Source: a virus | DNA: 64,000 nt | Virus record (IMG/VR): IMGVR_UViG_3300042484_001840 | Location: 62,001-126,000 of that record | Strand: one strand, 5' to 3' | Shown: piece by piece, positions 23,046 through 29,840 of the stretch | How the letters are laid out: every line of letters begins with the position of its first letter | How positions within the stretch are numbered: the stretch's first letter is position 1 | Notes under the pieces: model-generated | What the model was told of the DNA's origin: nothing | The model's input: the letters and a program-made list of their open reading frames with translations, nothing else | Databases searched by the model: none | Made by a program: the position numbers and the translations under genes

Positions 23046-23492
23046 TCACTCCTCGTTGAACAAGTCGTTCAGCATTTGCGTTTCTAAGTTCCGCATACTA
23101 GAACTTTCCACGATGTCACTAACCATCTTGCCTAGGTCAAAGCCCGCTTCTGCGAGTTCTGCTAGAAGTTCCTCAGACGGTTCTTCCTCAACTTCGGCGT
23201 AGTGTTGTTGCTTCTCGTCGTCGCTCATCGCTTGGATACTGCGGTCATAGCCAACCCAATTCCCAATGTTTGAGTACTCGTCTAGTTGCTCGTGAGTAAG
23301 ATTGAACTCACGCATAACACGCTCGGTCATGACCGATGAAGGTATGCCTTCACCTAACTCCACGCTTCGCTTAGCGTTCTCTATGAGAAGGCTCGTACGG
23401 TAGTTACAAAGCCGTACGAAGTGGTCAGGGTAGTAGAACGATACTCCATTGGGGAATTCGCTATCAGGGAAAAAATCGGACTTGGTAATCAT
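23046..23492 (-). CDS. Hypothetical protein (148 aa)
   Basis: ATG 23492 after CGAAAGGATTACTA; upstream ATG at 23531 lacks an RBS. Acidic helical protein (EEEPSEELLAELAEAGFDLG) with FYYPDHFVRLCNYRTSLLIENAK. Together with 23736 it forms a two-gene unit. Not recognised. Confidence 0.66.
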   Translation of the reverse strand: MITKSDFFPDSEFPNGVSFYYPDHFVRLCNYRTSLLIENAKRSVELGEGIPSSVMTERVMREFNLTHEQLDEYSNIGNWVGYDRSIQAMSDDEKQQHYAEVEEEPSEELLAELAEAGFDLGKMVSDIVESSSMRNLETQMLNDLFNEE

Positions 23493-23508
23493 TAGTAATC
23501 CTTTCGGG

Positions 23509-23736
23509 TCAGAGGTCTGGTAAGTAATCAAATTCTACGGTTGTCTCCCAAGAGATATCTTTCATTTCCCAACCGTAGTGGTAGCGAAGGTTCTTGGTTG
23601 CCATGTCAATGGCGACTTCTGTTAGTTGGTCATTATCCAAGTTGGTGAATGACGGCTCCTCTAAATCTATCTCAACAAAGTGAGTCAGAGAAAAGAAATC
23701 TCCAACAAAGGTGACATTACAACTTGCGTGCTTCAT
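23509..23736 (-). CDS. Hypothetical protein (75 aa)
   Basis: ATG 23736 in leader CTACAACCGAAAGGATT. Beta start (SCNVTFVGDFFSLTHFVEI), acidic middle, C-terminal WEMKDISWETTVEFDYLP. Not recognised. Confidence 0.62.
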   Translation of the reverse strand: MKHASCNVTFVGDFFSLTHFVEIDLEEPSFTNLDNDQLTEVAIDMATKNLRYHYGWEMKDISWETTVEFDYLPDL

Positions 23737-23770
23737 AGTAATCCTTTCGGTTGTAGTTGGTATGGGGTGA

Positions 23771-23793
23771 AGTTGGGGGTCAGACCCCCAACT
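23771..23793 (-). terminator. Terminator hairpin enclosing the stop codon of DUF6011 gene
   Basis: AGTTGGGGG and CCCCCAACT pair around a 5-nt loop holding TGA (23780-23782). Confidence 0.75.
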
Positions 23794-24295
23794 CCTCGGC
23801 TAGTTGCTTCTGAGTCTTACCTAGGTGCTTCTTAGCGCACACAGGGCCGACTCCGACACGATGACCGTAGCCATCCTTGTCGTCTAGTTCGGCACTACAG
23901 AACAAACAAACGCCCGTACGCACGCCGTACTCCATAGCGACGAGTGCGGTGACCTTTTCGGTTGGCGAGAGCAGGGAGATCGCTCCACGCTCGTAAATCC
24001 AACCGCTTTCGCCACGACGCATTGCGTAGAGATTGCCACCTTCGGATTGCTTCACCTTGTAGATCAAGTGACCGACGAGGTAGAAACCGACTTCGGTAAC
24101 CTTCTCGGCAGGCTTGACTTCCGTAGCAGGCTTAGCCATAACCTTGGCGAACATTGAACGGATAGCCTTTTCTTGCGCTTCGCTCAATGCGCCCTTGTTC
24201 TCAAAAGTCTTAGCGATTGAGATTGCGAACGCACTCCACTGTTGGGCTTTCGCCCATTCAATGACGGAAGTAATCGGGGTCAATGTGGTAGTCAT
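23780..24295 (-). CDS. DUF6011-type phage protein
   Basis: 171 residues. C-terminal CLFCSAELDDKDGYGHRVGVGPVCAKKHLG is the DUF6011 zinc motif (CxxCxxxL...S/G..GxGPxCxxK). The middle YLVGHLIYKVKQSEGGNLYAMR is a beta domain often found before it. N-terminal helical part. Common on actinophages; function unknown. Own promoter and leader. Confidence 0.82.
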   Translation of the reverse strand: MTTTLTPITSVIEWAKAQQWSAFAISIAKTFENKGALSEAQEKAIRSMFAKVMAKPATEVKPAEKVTEVGFYLVGHLIYKVKQSEGGNLYAMRRGESGWIYERGAISLLSPTEKVTALVAMEYGVRTGVCLFCSAELDDKDGYGHRVGVGPVCAKKHLGKTQKQLAEELGV

Positions 24296-24328
24296 AATTT
24301 CTCCTTAGTAGTAGTGGTGATAAATACA

Positions 24329-24364
24329 AGTATACAGCAGGGGTGTATGAATTACAACCCCTGC
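24329..24364 (-). promoter_or_regulatory. Fused terminator-promoter upstream of 24295
   Basis: TTGTAA (24352-24357) and TATACT (24329-24334), 17-bp spacer. GCAGGGGT and ACCCCTGC (24337-24344, 24357-24364) form a stem with the -35 in the loop. Confidence 0.78.
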
Positions 24365-24370
24365 CTCGGC

Positions 24371-24493
24371 TCACCAAGTTGGTGGCCGACCGATGAAGTT
24401 GCCATCGGAGTCGTAGCAACCATTGTCGGGGTCAAGGTAGCCCTGAGCGTCGTAGCGGTCAGGATCGTTGTAGTCGTCATGATCGTTATTCAT
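24371..24493 (-). CDS. 40-aa Asp/Tyr-rich protein
   Basis: ATG 24493 to TGA 24371 with leader CTACTACAAAGGGGAAATT and promoter at 24526. Sequence is rich in D, Y and N (NNDHDDYNDPDRYDAQGYLD, then NGCYDSDGNF), like a small Ca-binding or disordered protein. Believable mainly because of its full regulatory cassette. Confidence 0.62.
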   Translation of the reverse strand: MNNDHDDYNDPDRYDAQGYLDPDNGCYDSDGNFIGRPPTW

Positions 24494-24525
24494 AATTTCC
24501 CCTTTGTAGTAGTTGGTATTTAATA

Positions 24526-24591
24526 AGTATACAGGCTTCGTGTAAGAATTACAACCTTATTCGCAAGATTATTGGTGTGACATTGGTCACA
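24526..24591 (-). promoter_or_regulatory. Shared-class promoter with perfect CRP-type site (24493 gene)
   Basis: TTGTAA (24549-24554), TATACT (24526-24531), 17-bp spacer. TGTGA-CATTGG-TCACA at 24576-24591 is an exact CRP/GlxR consensus, centred about 65 bp upstream of the expected start. Confidence 0.75.
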
Positions 24592-24779
24592 GGCCAGTCG
24601 TCTGGGGGCTTGGGGGTCGTCGGCCGGGTTTGGGGAGTTTGGCCACCCTGCTTCGGAGGCATTTAGTCCCGCTTGGTTATGGCGAGTTTCCCGTGTTTGT
24701 CGCAAGCCCCGCAGGTGAAAACGGCAAAGCGGAGATGCGGGGCTAGTGGTGGTTTTCGGATTAGCAATTATATGTAAGG
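24592..24779. other. Non-coding stretch with GCGGGGCT repeats
   Basis: No gene seen in 24494-24816 apart from the promoter and terminator. It contains AAGCCCCGC (24704) and ATGCGGGGCTAG (24736), inverted copies of the regional GCGGGGCT motif, and a G-rich patch at 24602-24640. Confidence 0.5.
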
Positions 24780-24807
24780 GGTGGGGCAGGGTTTCCCCCG
24801 CCCCACC
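24780..24807 (-). terminator. Hairpin terminator after 24817 gene
   Basis: GGTGGGGC and GCCCCACC stem around AGGGTTTCCCCC. Confidence 0.6.
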
Positions 24808-24816
24808 ATGCCCCTG

Positions 24817-25185
24817 TCACCACACAGGAGTAAATCGTCGCTCGTCGGCGTTGTAAGCGTGTTCGTAGTGAGTGCCTTTATTCTCAAGGTTACGAACTTC
24901 AATTTCTTGAACGAGACGCTTGGCAATTGCGCTGAAGTTCAAGCCATCAGTGCCTGCCACCATTCGCTTGCGTCGGTGGGCGATAACCGAAGCGGTAACC
25001 AATTCCGAACGCTTGAGTGCGTTCTCGTCGGCGTACACCTTCGTTACTGCGTCGGCTACTTGTTGGTAATCCCAACAGGCGTTGTACATTCCGCCGAGCA
25101 GTGTAATTAAATCAAATCGTGACGGAAGTGAATAGTAATCGCCCTGTAATTTGGTGGGCTTATTCTTATGCCATTTGGTAAGCAT
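24817..25185 (-). CDS. Hypothetical protein (122 aa)
   Basis: ATG 25185 in leader CTACTACGAAAGGAAAAA. Basic N-terminus (TKWHKNKPTKLQGDYY), helical centre (FDLITLLGGMYNACWDYQQV; VTASVIAHRRKRM) and an aromatic tail. Possibly DNA-associated by charge; not recognised. Confidence 0.66.
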   Translation of the reverse strand: MLTKWHKNKPTKLQGDYYSLPSRFDLITLLGGMYNACWDYQQVADAVTKVYADENALKRSELVTASVIAHRRKRMVAGTDGLNFSAIAKRLVQEIEVRNLENKGTHYEHAYNADERRFTPVW

Positions 25186-25219
25186 ATTTTTTCCTTTCGT
25201 AGTAGTGGTTATGAATATA

Positions 25220-25248
25220 AGTATACACCTTCTGTGTAGGAATTACAA
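25220..25248 (-). promoter_or_regulatory. Shared-class promoter (25185 gene)
   Basis: TTGTAA (25243-25248), 17-bp spacer with CTACAC, TATACT (25220-25225). Confidence 0.8.
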
Positions 25249-25268
25249 CTTCTAGCGTCAAATAATTG

Positions 25269-25284
25269 TGTGACAAATGACACT
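25269..25284. promoter_or_regulatory. CRP/GlxR-like palindrome between divergent promoters
   Basis: TGTGA-CAAATG-ACACT; left half exact, lying between the promoters of 25185 and 25359. Confidence 0.55.
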
Positions 25285-25294
25285 AGGCAGAACT

Positions 25295-25323
25295 GTGTAA
25301 ATGCTACACCCACCTGCTATACT
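25295..25323 (+). promoter_or_regulatory. Shared-class promoter (25359 operon)
   Basis: GTGTAA (25295-25300), 17-bp spacer with CTACACCC, TATACT (25318-25323). Confidence 0.78.
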
Positions 25324-25358
25324 TGTATATGTAAGGAAAACCTACCGAAAGGAATACT

Positions 25359-25541
25359 ATGAATAACGCAGAATTGTTCGTGTGGAATGAAATTGAAGAG
25401 GGCTTCATTCGTGAGTATGGAATTGAAGACGGTATACGAGTGTGCGATTACGCACAGCGTGTATATTACAGGAGTGGCAAGATGACCCTAGCCGTCAAGG
25501 CGGCAACGGAATGGGCTAGCAGAATGAGAATGGGAGTCTGA
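25359..25541 (+). CDS. Small helical protein, family P (60 aa)
   Basis: LFVWNEIEEGFIREYGIEDGIRVCDYAQRV parallels 27375-27554 (FLWDEIHENLIRQYGLERG) and 30374-30541 (ELYEALIRKHGFEVADRI), giving a three-member paralogue family with pattern E..LIR.YG.E.G.RI...A.R. Leader ACCGAAAGGAATACT. Function unknown. Confidence 0.68.
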   Translation: MNNAELFVWNEIEEGFIREYGIEDGIRVCDYAQRVYYRSGKMTLAVKAATEWASRMRMGV

Positions 25542-25542
25542 T

Positions 25543-25743
25543 ATGGCAAGTGTTTCAGTAAGCGGTGTCGCCCTACTAGGTAAGACAACGGCAGTAGGTT
25601 CTCATATAGATTTACGAGAACGCCTAGCCTACCTAGAGGGCGTTCTCAGCGGGCTAGAGAACGCTGGAGTAGTTCTGCCTACGGGAGACTACGAGACGCT
25701 CTACAGGACGCTCAAAGATACCAAAGAATTTCTTTACGAATAA
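25543..25743 (+). CDS. Hypothetical protein (66 aa)
   Basis: Starts one base after the previous stop. Leu/Glu-rich helix (LRERLAYLEGVLSGLENAG) in the middle and a helical C-terminus ending KEFLYE. Its stop is one base before the -35 of the next promoter. Not recognised. Confidence 0.6.
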   Translation: MASVSVSGVALLGKTTAVGSHIDLRERLAYLEGVLSGLENAGVVLPTGDYETLYRTLKDTKEFLYE

Positions 25744-25744
25744 C

Positions 25745-25773
25745 TTGACATTCCTACACCTAGGGTGTATAAT
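25745..25773 (+). promoter_or_regulatory. Strong promoter (25809 pair)
   Basis: TTGACA (25745-25750), 17-bp spacer with CTACACC, TATAAT (25768-25773): consensus at both hexamers. Confidence 0.85.
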
Positions 25774-25808
25774 ATACCTATAACGAAAACTAACCGAAAG
25801 GACTACTA

Positions 25809-25979
25809 ATGGCTACCGTTCCCAACTACGAAATTGAACGACTAAATGAGTTTGTCGCAGAAATTGAAATTGCGATTAAGGAACACGGTTACGCATATGC
25901 GTACGGTGCGACAATGTTCAACTTGAAGTCTTTGCTCAACCAAATTACCCGTGAGCCAGCACCTTGGGAGAACCTATGA
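25809..25979 (+). CDS. Hypothetical protein (56 aa)
   Basis: ATG 25809 after CGAAAGGACTACTA. Helical (YEIERLNEFVAEIEIAIKEH) with a Tyr/Ala stretch and FNLKSLLNQITREP. Coupled by ATGA overlap to the next gene. Not recognised. Confidence 0.66.
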   Translation: MATVPNYEIERLNEFVAEIEIAIKEHGYAYAYGATMFNLKSLLNQITREPAPWENL

Positions 25980-26098
25980 AATACAAATGGAATGAACTAG
26001 AAAAGTTCGCCTTCGCCACGCAGAAGTTGCGGGCGAACCGAATTCCTGACAAGAAAAAAGAGTCAAACCGAAAAGCGTGTAGGAAGCGAGACTACTGA
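25976..26098 (+). CDS. Basic 40-aa protein
   Basis: Coupled by overlap to the previous gene. KYKWNELEKFAFATQKLRAN followed by a Lys/Arg-rich tail (KKKESNRKACRKRDY), suggesting RNA or DNA binding. The stop lies in the loop of a hairpin (26086-26105). Confidence 0.58.
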   Translation: MKYKWNELEKFAFATQKLRANRIPDKKKESNRKACRKRDY

Positions 26099-26105
26099 GT
26101 CTCGC
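26086..26105 (+). terminator. Hairpin enclosing the stop codon of 25976 gene
   Basis: GCGAGACT-ACTG-AGTCTCGC; TGA (26096-26098) spans the loop edge. Confidence 0.6.
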
Positions 26106-26364
26106 CAACTACTCCGCTAGCCCCGCCCTCATCTTGAGCGTGCGGGGCTTTTGCTTTCCATAAACCAATTGGACATTCTGCATTGGACAGGGTTGTCTTC
26201 AATGGCATGAAGCACCCGCAAATTCCGCAAGTGCTTAGACGCTTACTGAAGTGGTCACAGCCCCGACAGATGTCTAAGCGTTCTTTTCGTTCCAAGCGGG
26301 TCAAGCGGGGGATTGACGGGCGTAGTAAATCCGTGAATTGCGCAGGAGATTGTTCTTCGTTCAT
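26092..26364 (-). CDS. Zinc-binding protein (CxxC...CGICGCFM type)
   Basis: 90 residues. CRGCDHFSKRLSTCGICGCFM, then LSNAECPIGLW, is the cysteine pattern of a common phage zinc protein (DUF6171-like) with 5-6 Cys. Basic N-terminal helix RLTRLERKERLD. Its 3' end overlaps the convergent operon terminator. Function unknown. Confidence 0.75.
   Translation of the reverse strand: MNEEQSPAQFTDLLRPSIPRLTRLERKERLDICRGCDHFSKRLSTCGICGCFMPLKTTLSNAECPIGLWKAKAPHAQDEGGASGVVGETQ
26119..26152 (+). terminator. Intrinsic terminator of the 25359-26098 operon
   Basis: AGCCCCGC and GCGGGGCT (26119-26126, 26142-26149) followed by TTTT. It is built from the regional GCGGGGCT motif in inverted pair. Confidence 0.8.
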
Positions 26365-26393
26365 ACGCTAATTGTATCCACGGAAGTATACCT

Positions 26394-26429
26394 AAGGGGT
26401 ATGACATAGTTGCCCATGCCATACCCCTT
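26394..26429 (-). terminator. Hairpin terminator after 26435 gene
   Basis: AAGGGGTATG and CATACCCCTT, 10-bp perfect stem five bases past the stop. Confidence 0.7.
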
Positions 26430-26434
26430 GATTA

Positions 26435-26788
26435 TCACAATTGGATAAACCTACCCAATTTGAATATCTGCTGGATAAGTGCGCCCCATGAGCAGTAGTA
26501 GTGCATGACTACCAATTTCTTGCTCGCTGGGTAATACTTGCCCGTACCCCAAGTATCTGTCTTAGTGGGGTTCTCGCCTTGATTAACAGCATACGGTTGA
26601 TTGAGTGCCACTCCGCAACAGGAACAGGGTAGTGAACCAAATTCGCCATCAAGGGCTAAGTGGATCATCTGCATGTTGCGCTTACGCTTCATGCCTTGGC
26701 GGAGTGCTTCAAGCGTGTCTGCTTCGGCGTATGCCTTAGCACCGTGTTCCCACGGTTTACGGTAAGCGGGTTTAGTAATGGTAGTCAT
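26435..26788 (-). CDS. Hypothetical protein with CSCCG zinc site (117 aa)
   Basis: ATG 26788 after GAGAGGACTACTA; upstream frame to 26854 runs through the promoter. Basic N-terminus, then LPCSCCGVALNQPY and VMHYYCSWG, which may form a C/C/H/C zinc site. Two promoters drive it (26818 and 26904). Not recognised. Confidence 0.68.
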   Translation of the reverse strand: MTTITKPAYRKPWEHGAKAYAEADTLEALRQGMKRKRNMQMIHLALDGEFGSLPCSCCGVALNQPYAVNQGENPTKTDTWGTGKYYPASKKLVVMHYYCSWGALIQQIFKLGRFIQL

Positions 26789-26817
26789 TAGTAGTCCTCT
26801 CAGTAGTTGTAAATATA

Positions 26818-26846
26818 AGTATACAGGAGAAGTGTAACAATTACAA
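26818..26846 (-). promoter_or_regulatory. Shared-class promoter, proximal (26788 gene)
   Basis: TTGTAA (26841-26846), palindrome TGTAA-TTG-TTACA, 17-bp spacer, TATACT (26818-26823). A related inverted repeat TGACAATTGTCA lies upstream at 26859-26870. Confidence 0.8.
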
Positions 26847-26903
26847 CATTGCATAGTATGACAATTGTCACTATCGGTATTGCGCCTAATTACTTATGAG
26901 TAT

Positions 26904-26932
26904 ATTATACACGATAGGTGAATGAATGTCAA
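26904..26932 (-). promoter_or_regulatory. Consensus promoter, distal (26788 gene)
   Basis: TTGACA (26927-26932), 17-bp spacer, TATAAT (26904-26909): perfect consensus, leftward. Confidence 0.85.
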
Positions 26933-27187
26933 GTATTTACACAAAATAATTTATTATATTTAGTTTTATAAATAATATCTATAATATATAAATGTCTTCC
27001 GCCACCGTCAATAGTAGAAGCGCTTAGCCCCGTTCATTTTTTGGCAAATTTATATCATTTCTACCAATTTCATATCAGTTCGGGTGCGGGGCTGTCAGCC
27101 TTCTGAAATACTTTGTAATACAAGGTGATACAGGGAATTACTGCGTGCGGGGCTAATAGTTTTCTTTCCCGCCAATCAAGTCGCCCC
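26933..27187. other. Non-coding AT-rich region with motif copies
   Basis: 26935-26992 is almost pure A/T. Then come TCTTCCGCCACCGTCAATAG (26994), CTTAGCCCCGTT (27024) and two GTGCGGGGCT copies (27084 and 27149). No gene seen. Confidence 0.6.
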
Positions 27188-27292
27188 TCATTCCATCAAA
27201 TCTTTAAAATCATCCCAAAACAGAGCGACAATAATTCCCGCAACCATTCCAAGCGCCCCAAGTCCAATCAAAAAGTCGTTTAGCAATTCCAT
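27188..27292 (-). CDS. 34-aa single-TM protein
   Basis: ATG 27292 after CTACTACAAAGGAGAAATT; the longer frame upstream is promoter and terminator sequence. MELLNDFLIGLGALGMVAGI begins a long hydrophobic helix, ending FKDLME. Own regulatory cassette. Likely a membrane micro-protein. Confidence 0.6.
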   Translation of the reverse strand: MELLNDFLIGLGALGMVAGIIVALFWDDFKDLME

Positions 27293-27326
27293 AATTTCTC
27301 CTTTGTAGTAGTTGGTTACATAGACA

Positions 27327-27368
27327 ATTATACAGGAGGGGTGTGGCAGAGTTTCCCCTGCCACCCCC
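27327..27368 (-). promoter_or_regulatory. Fused terminator-promoter, GAAACT type (27292 gene)
   Basis: TATAAT (27327-27332) with GAAACT at the -35 place (27350-27355). The GGGTGTGGCAG / CTGCCACCCCC hairpin (27338-27368) surrounds the -35; second subclass without TTGTAA. Confidence 0.6.
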
Positions 27369-27374
27369 AAGCGA

Positions 27375-27554
27375 TCAGTAGACCGCTCGCTCTCGGCGTT
27401 CCCACTCAATCGCATTGGCGACTGCCTTGGCAATCCCCTTGGCGGTTTGGCTATGAGTACGACTGGCTCGTTCACCAATTCGCAACCCTCGCTCTAACCC
27501 GTACTGGCGGATTAGGTTTTCGTGGATCTCATCCCATAAGAATTTGGTATTCAT
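27375..27554 (-). CDS. Small helical protein, family P (59 aa)
   Basis: ATG 27554 after ACTACTAAGGGAGAAAAT. FLWDEIHENLIRQYGLERGL, then RIGERASR, is paralogous to 25359-25541 and 30374-30541. C-terminal WERRERAVY is basic. Function unknown. Confidence 0.68.
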   Translation of the reverse strand: MNTKFLWDEIHENLIRQYGLERGLRIGERASRTHSQTAKGIAKAVANAIEWERRERAVY

Positions 27555-27593
27555 ATTTTCTCCCTTAGTAGTGGTGACTTCCTTACATATATA

Positions 27594-27631
27594 AGTATAC
27601 ACAAGGGGTGTGGCAGAGTTCCCTCCGCCAC
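27594..27631 (-). promoter_or_regulatory. Fused terminator-promoter, GGAACT type (27554 gene)
   Basis: TATACT (27594-27599) and GGAACT (27617-27622), 17-bp spacer. Stem GTGGCAGAG / CTCCGCCAC (27610-27631) with the -35 overlapping its loop. Confidence 0.6.
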
Positions 27632-27642
27632 GCCCCCAGCGA

Positions 27643-28008
27643 TCAGTAATCCTCATCCTCATCGTCCTCGTCCTCTTGGCTGAGAAACTCCTCATCGTCC
27701 ATCCATTCGCCCTGCCCGATGAGACTCACGAAACCTGCGTTGGGGTTCTCGTGGTTGGTTGTGACTGCGTTGATGAACTTCAGACCACACGACTCGTCCC
27801 ACCAAACTTTGAGCGTGGTGAGCATTTCCTCAGAAGTGCCCTCAAAAGTGCGGTCATCGCAGTGAACGCCGTTATAGTTCTCACGGAACCAGCCCGCCTG
27901 CTCCTCGTCCATTGCGAGGTAGATTTTGTGGCAACCGTCCCAAGCGATAAGGAGAGCGCCCTCAAGAGCGTCCTCAACTGGGTCAAATAAATTGTCTAAG
28001 GTTTTCAT
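27643..28008 (-). CDS. Hypothetical acidic protein (121 aa)
   Basis: ATG 28008 in leader CAACTACTGAAAGGGACAAA. ALEGALLIAWDGCHKIYLAMDEEQ, then WFRENYNG and WWDESCGLKFINAVTTN; C-terminal Asp/Glu run (SQEDEDDEDEDY). Resembles small phage proteins of the IAWDGCHKIYL type with unknown role. Confidence 0.68.
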   Translation of the reverse strand: MKTLDNLFDPVEDALEGALLIAWDGCHKIYLAMDEEQAGWFRENYNGVHCDDRTFEGTSEEMLTTLKVWWDESCGLKFINAVTTNHENPNAGFVSLIGQGEWMDDEEFLSQEDEDDEDEDY

Positions 28009-28044
28009 AGTTTGTCCCTTTCAGTAGTTGTTGCTTACTTAGTA

Positions 28045-28082
28045 ATTATACACAAGGGGTGTGGCAGAGTTTCCTCCGCCAC
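28045..28082 (-). promoter_or_regulatory. Fused terminator-promoter, GAAACT type (28008 gene)
   Basis: TATAAT (28045-28050), GAAACT (28068-28073), 17-bp spacer; stem GTGGCAGAG / CTCCGCCAC (28061-28082). Near-identical to 27594-27631. Confidence 0.6.
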
Positions 28083-28098
28083 CCCCTGACGCTTGAGA

Positions 28099-28314
28099 TC
28101 AGATCTCAGCCTCCCACATACGGCAGATCTCCTTGGTGATATGGAGACCCTGAACAAGTGCCAAGCCAATGGCTCGCTTTAGTTCGTTGGGCGTTGCCAA
28201 GGGGAGGTAGTTGTCAATGTCCTCCCAAGCCTTGAGACCAGCAAGGATTTCCTCGTAGGTCTTGCTGGCATAAGCCTTGTCATTACTAGTTGGGAACTTG
28301 GTTTCGGTAGTCAT
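28099..28314 (-). CDS. Hypothetical protein (71 aa)
   Basis: ATG 28314 in leader CTACCGAGAGGACAAATT. Helical, with YEEILAGLKAWEDIDNYLPL and LKRAIGLALVQGLHITKEI. The stop sits in a small palindrome GAGATCTGATCTC. Not recognised. Confidence 0.65.
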   Translation of the reverse strand: MTTETKFPTSNDKAYASKTYEEILAGLKAWEDIDNYLPLATPNELKRAIGLALVQGLHITKEICRMWEAEI

Positions 28315-28351
28315 AATTTGTCCTCTCGGTAGTGGTTTTCCTTACCTAGTA

Positions 28352-28380
28352 AGTATACACCTTGGGTGTAGCACTTACAC
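28352..28380 (-). promoter_or_regulatory. Shared-class promoter (28314 gene)
   Basis: GTGTAA (28375-28380), 17-bp spacer with CTACACCC, TATACT (28352-28357). Confidence 0.76.
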
Positions 28381-28654
28381 CATTATTCGTGTTACAGAAT
28401 GGTTACAGATTTATGACGGAAATGTAATGGAGAGCCAAAATGCCGATATGGGCAATGTGTCACCATTACACGCTAGAACGCCCCCTAAGCGCCTGACCCC
28501 CCTCTCCGCCCCTAGCACCCAATCCTGAGCCTGAAACGGCTGAGAGACGATTTCCACAGATTTATACACAGCCTCTGAGCAGGGGAAATGTGGCAAAACC
28601 CCAGCGTGAGGGCACTTTTTGCATAACCCCTGCTAGTGGGCTTACACACGGTGG

Positions 28655-28950
28655 TTATCCACAGAAGTGACCACTTACCACCAGATTTCACCAGTAGTTA
28701 TCCACAGGGGTGTGTATAAAGTTGGGGATAAGGTTATCCACAGGATATCCACAGGGTGTGGATAAAGTAGTTGTACTGTGCAAGTAAGTTATCCACAGGG
28801 GGTGTGGATAAAGGTGTGGATAAAGTTTTCCACAGGGTGTGGATAAACCTGTGGAAAAGATAGTTGTAGTCTACAAGTAAGTTTTCCACAGGATGGGGAT
28901 AAAGTTGTGGATAAAGTTATCAACAGGGCTGTGGATAAAGTTGTGGATAA
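28655..28950. other. DnaA-box array (13 boxes), candidate origin
   Basis: TTATCCACA at 28655, 28698, 28734, 28789; TGTGGATAA at 28757, 28803, 28815, 28838, 28906, 28930, 28942; TTTTCCACA at 28826 and 28882; TGTGGAAAA at 28850; plus near matches ATATCCACA and TTATCAACA. This is the high-affinity host DnaA consensus in both orientations. Confidence 0.82.
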
Positions 28951-29060
28951 CTTTTTGCTCTGTAAAAAATTCTCTTCCGCCACCGTCAAAGTTTTAGAAA
29001 CGAGGGGGCGGGGCTAGTCCCCTACTAACAAGAATTGAAAAATCTGAACTTATAAAAAAA

Positions 29061-29111
29061 AGCATTAGCCCCGTTTGTTTTTTCAAGAAGCATTAGCCCC
29101 GTTTGTTTTTT
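29061..29111. repeat. 23-bp direct repeat, two copies
   Basis: Copies at 29061-29083 and 29089-29111, each AGCATTAGCCCCG then TTTGTTTTTT. They contain the CGGGGCT motif followed by a T-run, like a one-arm terminator. Confidence 0.8.
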
Positions 29112-29114
29112 GAG

Positions 29115-29147
29115 TTTTCCACAGGTTTTTCCACAGGCTGTGGATAA
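29115..29147. other. DnaA-box mini-cluster
   Basis: TTTTCCACA at 29115 and 29127, TGTGGATAA at 29139; 12-bp period as at 15778. Confidence 0.75.
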
Positions 29148-29179
29148 GGGGGTAGGGTTTGACCCCCACCCCCACTCAA

Positions 29180-29377
29180 TCACCAAGGGCACTCGTTGTG
29201 TCCTTTTCTCATTATCCATCGCGATTTCATTTCGCTGACGAATCGGTAGGCAACTTTGTGCGGACTCCATAAGTAAGCGAGTCGCCTGATGCCTGTCATG
29301 TCCTCAGCCTCGTCCAATTCGCAATTGGCGGGCATGTAAAGCGAACCGCTCCACTCTAGTCCTTTGAGCCATTTCAT
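29180..29377 (-). CDS. Hypothetical protein (65 aa)
   Basis: ATG 29377 after ACTAGAAGGAGAAAAT. MKWLKGLEWSGSLYMPANCE, then TGIRRLAYLWSPHKVAYRF and RKGHNECPW. Basic with many Trp. Not recognised. Confidence 0.64.
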   Translation of the reverse strand: MKWLKGLEWSGSLYMPANCELDEAEDMTGIRRLAYLWSPHKVAYRFVSEMKSRWIMRKGHNECPW

Positions 29378-29410
29378 ATTTTCTCCTTCTAGTAGTTCCT
29401 TACATATACA

Positions 29411-29439
29411 AGTATAGCAGACTTGTGTAACCATTACAA
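29411..29439 (-). promoter_or_regulatory. Shared-class promoter (29377 gene)
   Basis: TTGTAA (29434-29439), 17-bp spacer with TTACAC, TATACT (29411-29416). Confidence 0.8.
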
Positions 29440-29459
29440 CATTTATCAACAAATATCTT

Positions 29460-29475
29460 TGTGACAAAAGACACG
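29460..29475. promoter_or_regulatory. CRP/GlxR-like palindrome between divergent promoters
   Basis: TGTGA-CAAAAG-ACACG; exact left half, between promoters of 29377 and 29556. Confidence 0.5.
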
Positions 29476-29485
29476 CCGTACAATG

Positions 29486-29514
29486 GTGTAAACTCTACAC
29501 CCTCATGCTATACT
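29486..29514 (+). promoter_or_regulatory. Shared-class promoter (29556 gene)
   Basis: GTGTAA (29486-29491), 17-bp spacer with CTACACCC, TATACT (29509-29514). Confidence 0.77.
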
Positions 29515-29555
29515 TATGGAGTACGGAAAACCTACTACTAAACAAGGGAGACAGT

Positions 29556-29834
29556 ATGAAGTTCATGACCGAAACGCTAGTGACAGACACGCTCTGCTAC
29601 GAAGTAATTGCCGAGACAGCCAAGACGCTGACAATCAGGTCAATGGCACGAGGCGAGCAGGTGTACACCGATGGCGCACCATTGCCAGTAATCGGACTCC
29701 GAGCGATTTCTGATCCGAACGGAGACACCAAAGTGGTGAGACTCCGTAAAGACGGAACTTACCGCAAGGCTCAGGGATACAACCCCCTGCGGTTCACCGA
29801 GACTCCGATCTTCTACACGGACTACAAGTACTGA
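29556..29834 (+). CDS. Hypothetical protein (92 aa)
   Basis: ATG 29556 after AACAAGGGAGACAGT; frame upstream of it is leader. Beta-rich (CYEVIAETAKTLTIRSMARG, GDTKVVRLRKDGTYRKAQG) with an aromatic end. Resembles small phage beta-barrel proteins; not recognised. A G-rich/C-rich hairpin (29844-29860) follows. Confidence 0.66.
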   Translation: MKFMTETLVTDTLCYEVIAETAKTLTIRSMARGEQVYTDGAPLPVIGLRAISDPNGDTKVVRLRKDGTYRKAQGYNPLRFTETPIFYTDYKY

Positions 29835-29840
29835 GAGATG

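Larger units (their letters stand above)
28381..29179. other. Putative replication-origin region, non-coding
   Basis: About 800 bp without a credible gene. It holds the main DnaA-box array, TCTTCCGCCACCGTCAA (28972), GGGCGGGGCTAG (29006), a 23-bp direct repeat (29061-29111) and three more DnaA boxes (29115-29147). Confidence 0.65.

Noticed and set aside
24520-24705. Leftward 61-aa frame
   Set aside because: Runs through the promoter and CRP-like site of 24493; no RBS.
28655-28950. CRISPR array
   Set aside because: The repeat is only a 9-bp DnaA box with irregular spacing and orientation; no spacers of constant length.
28411-28989. Frames in the DnaA-box region
   Set aside because: Encoded by repeats TTATCCACA; repetitive peptides (LSTTLST...) with no RBS.
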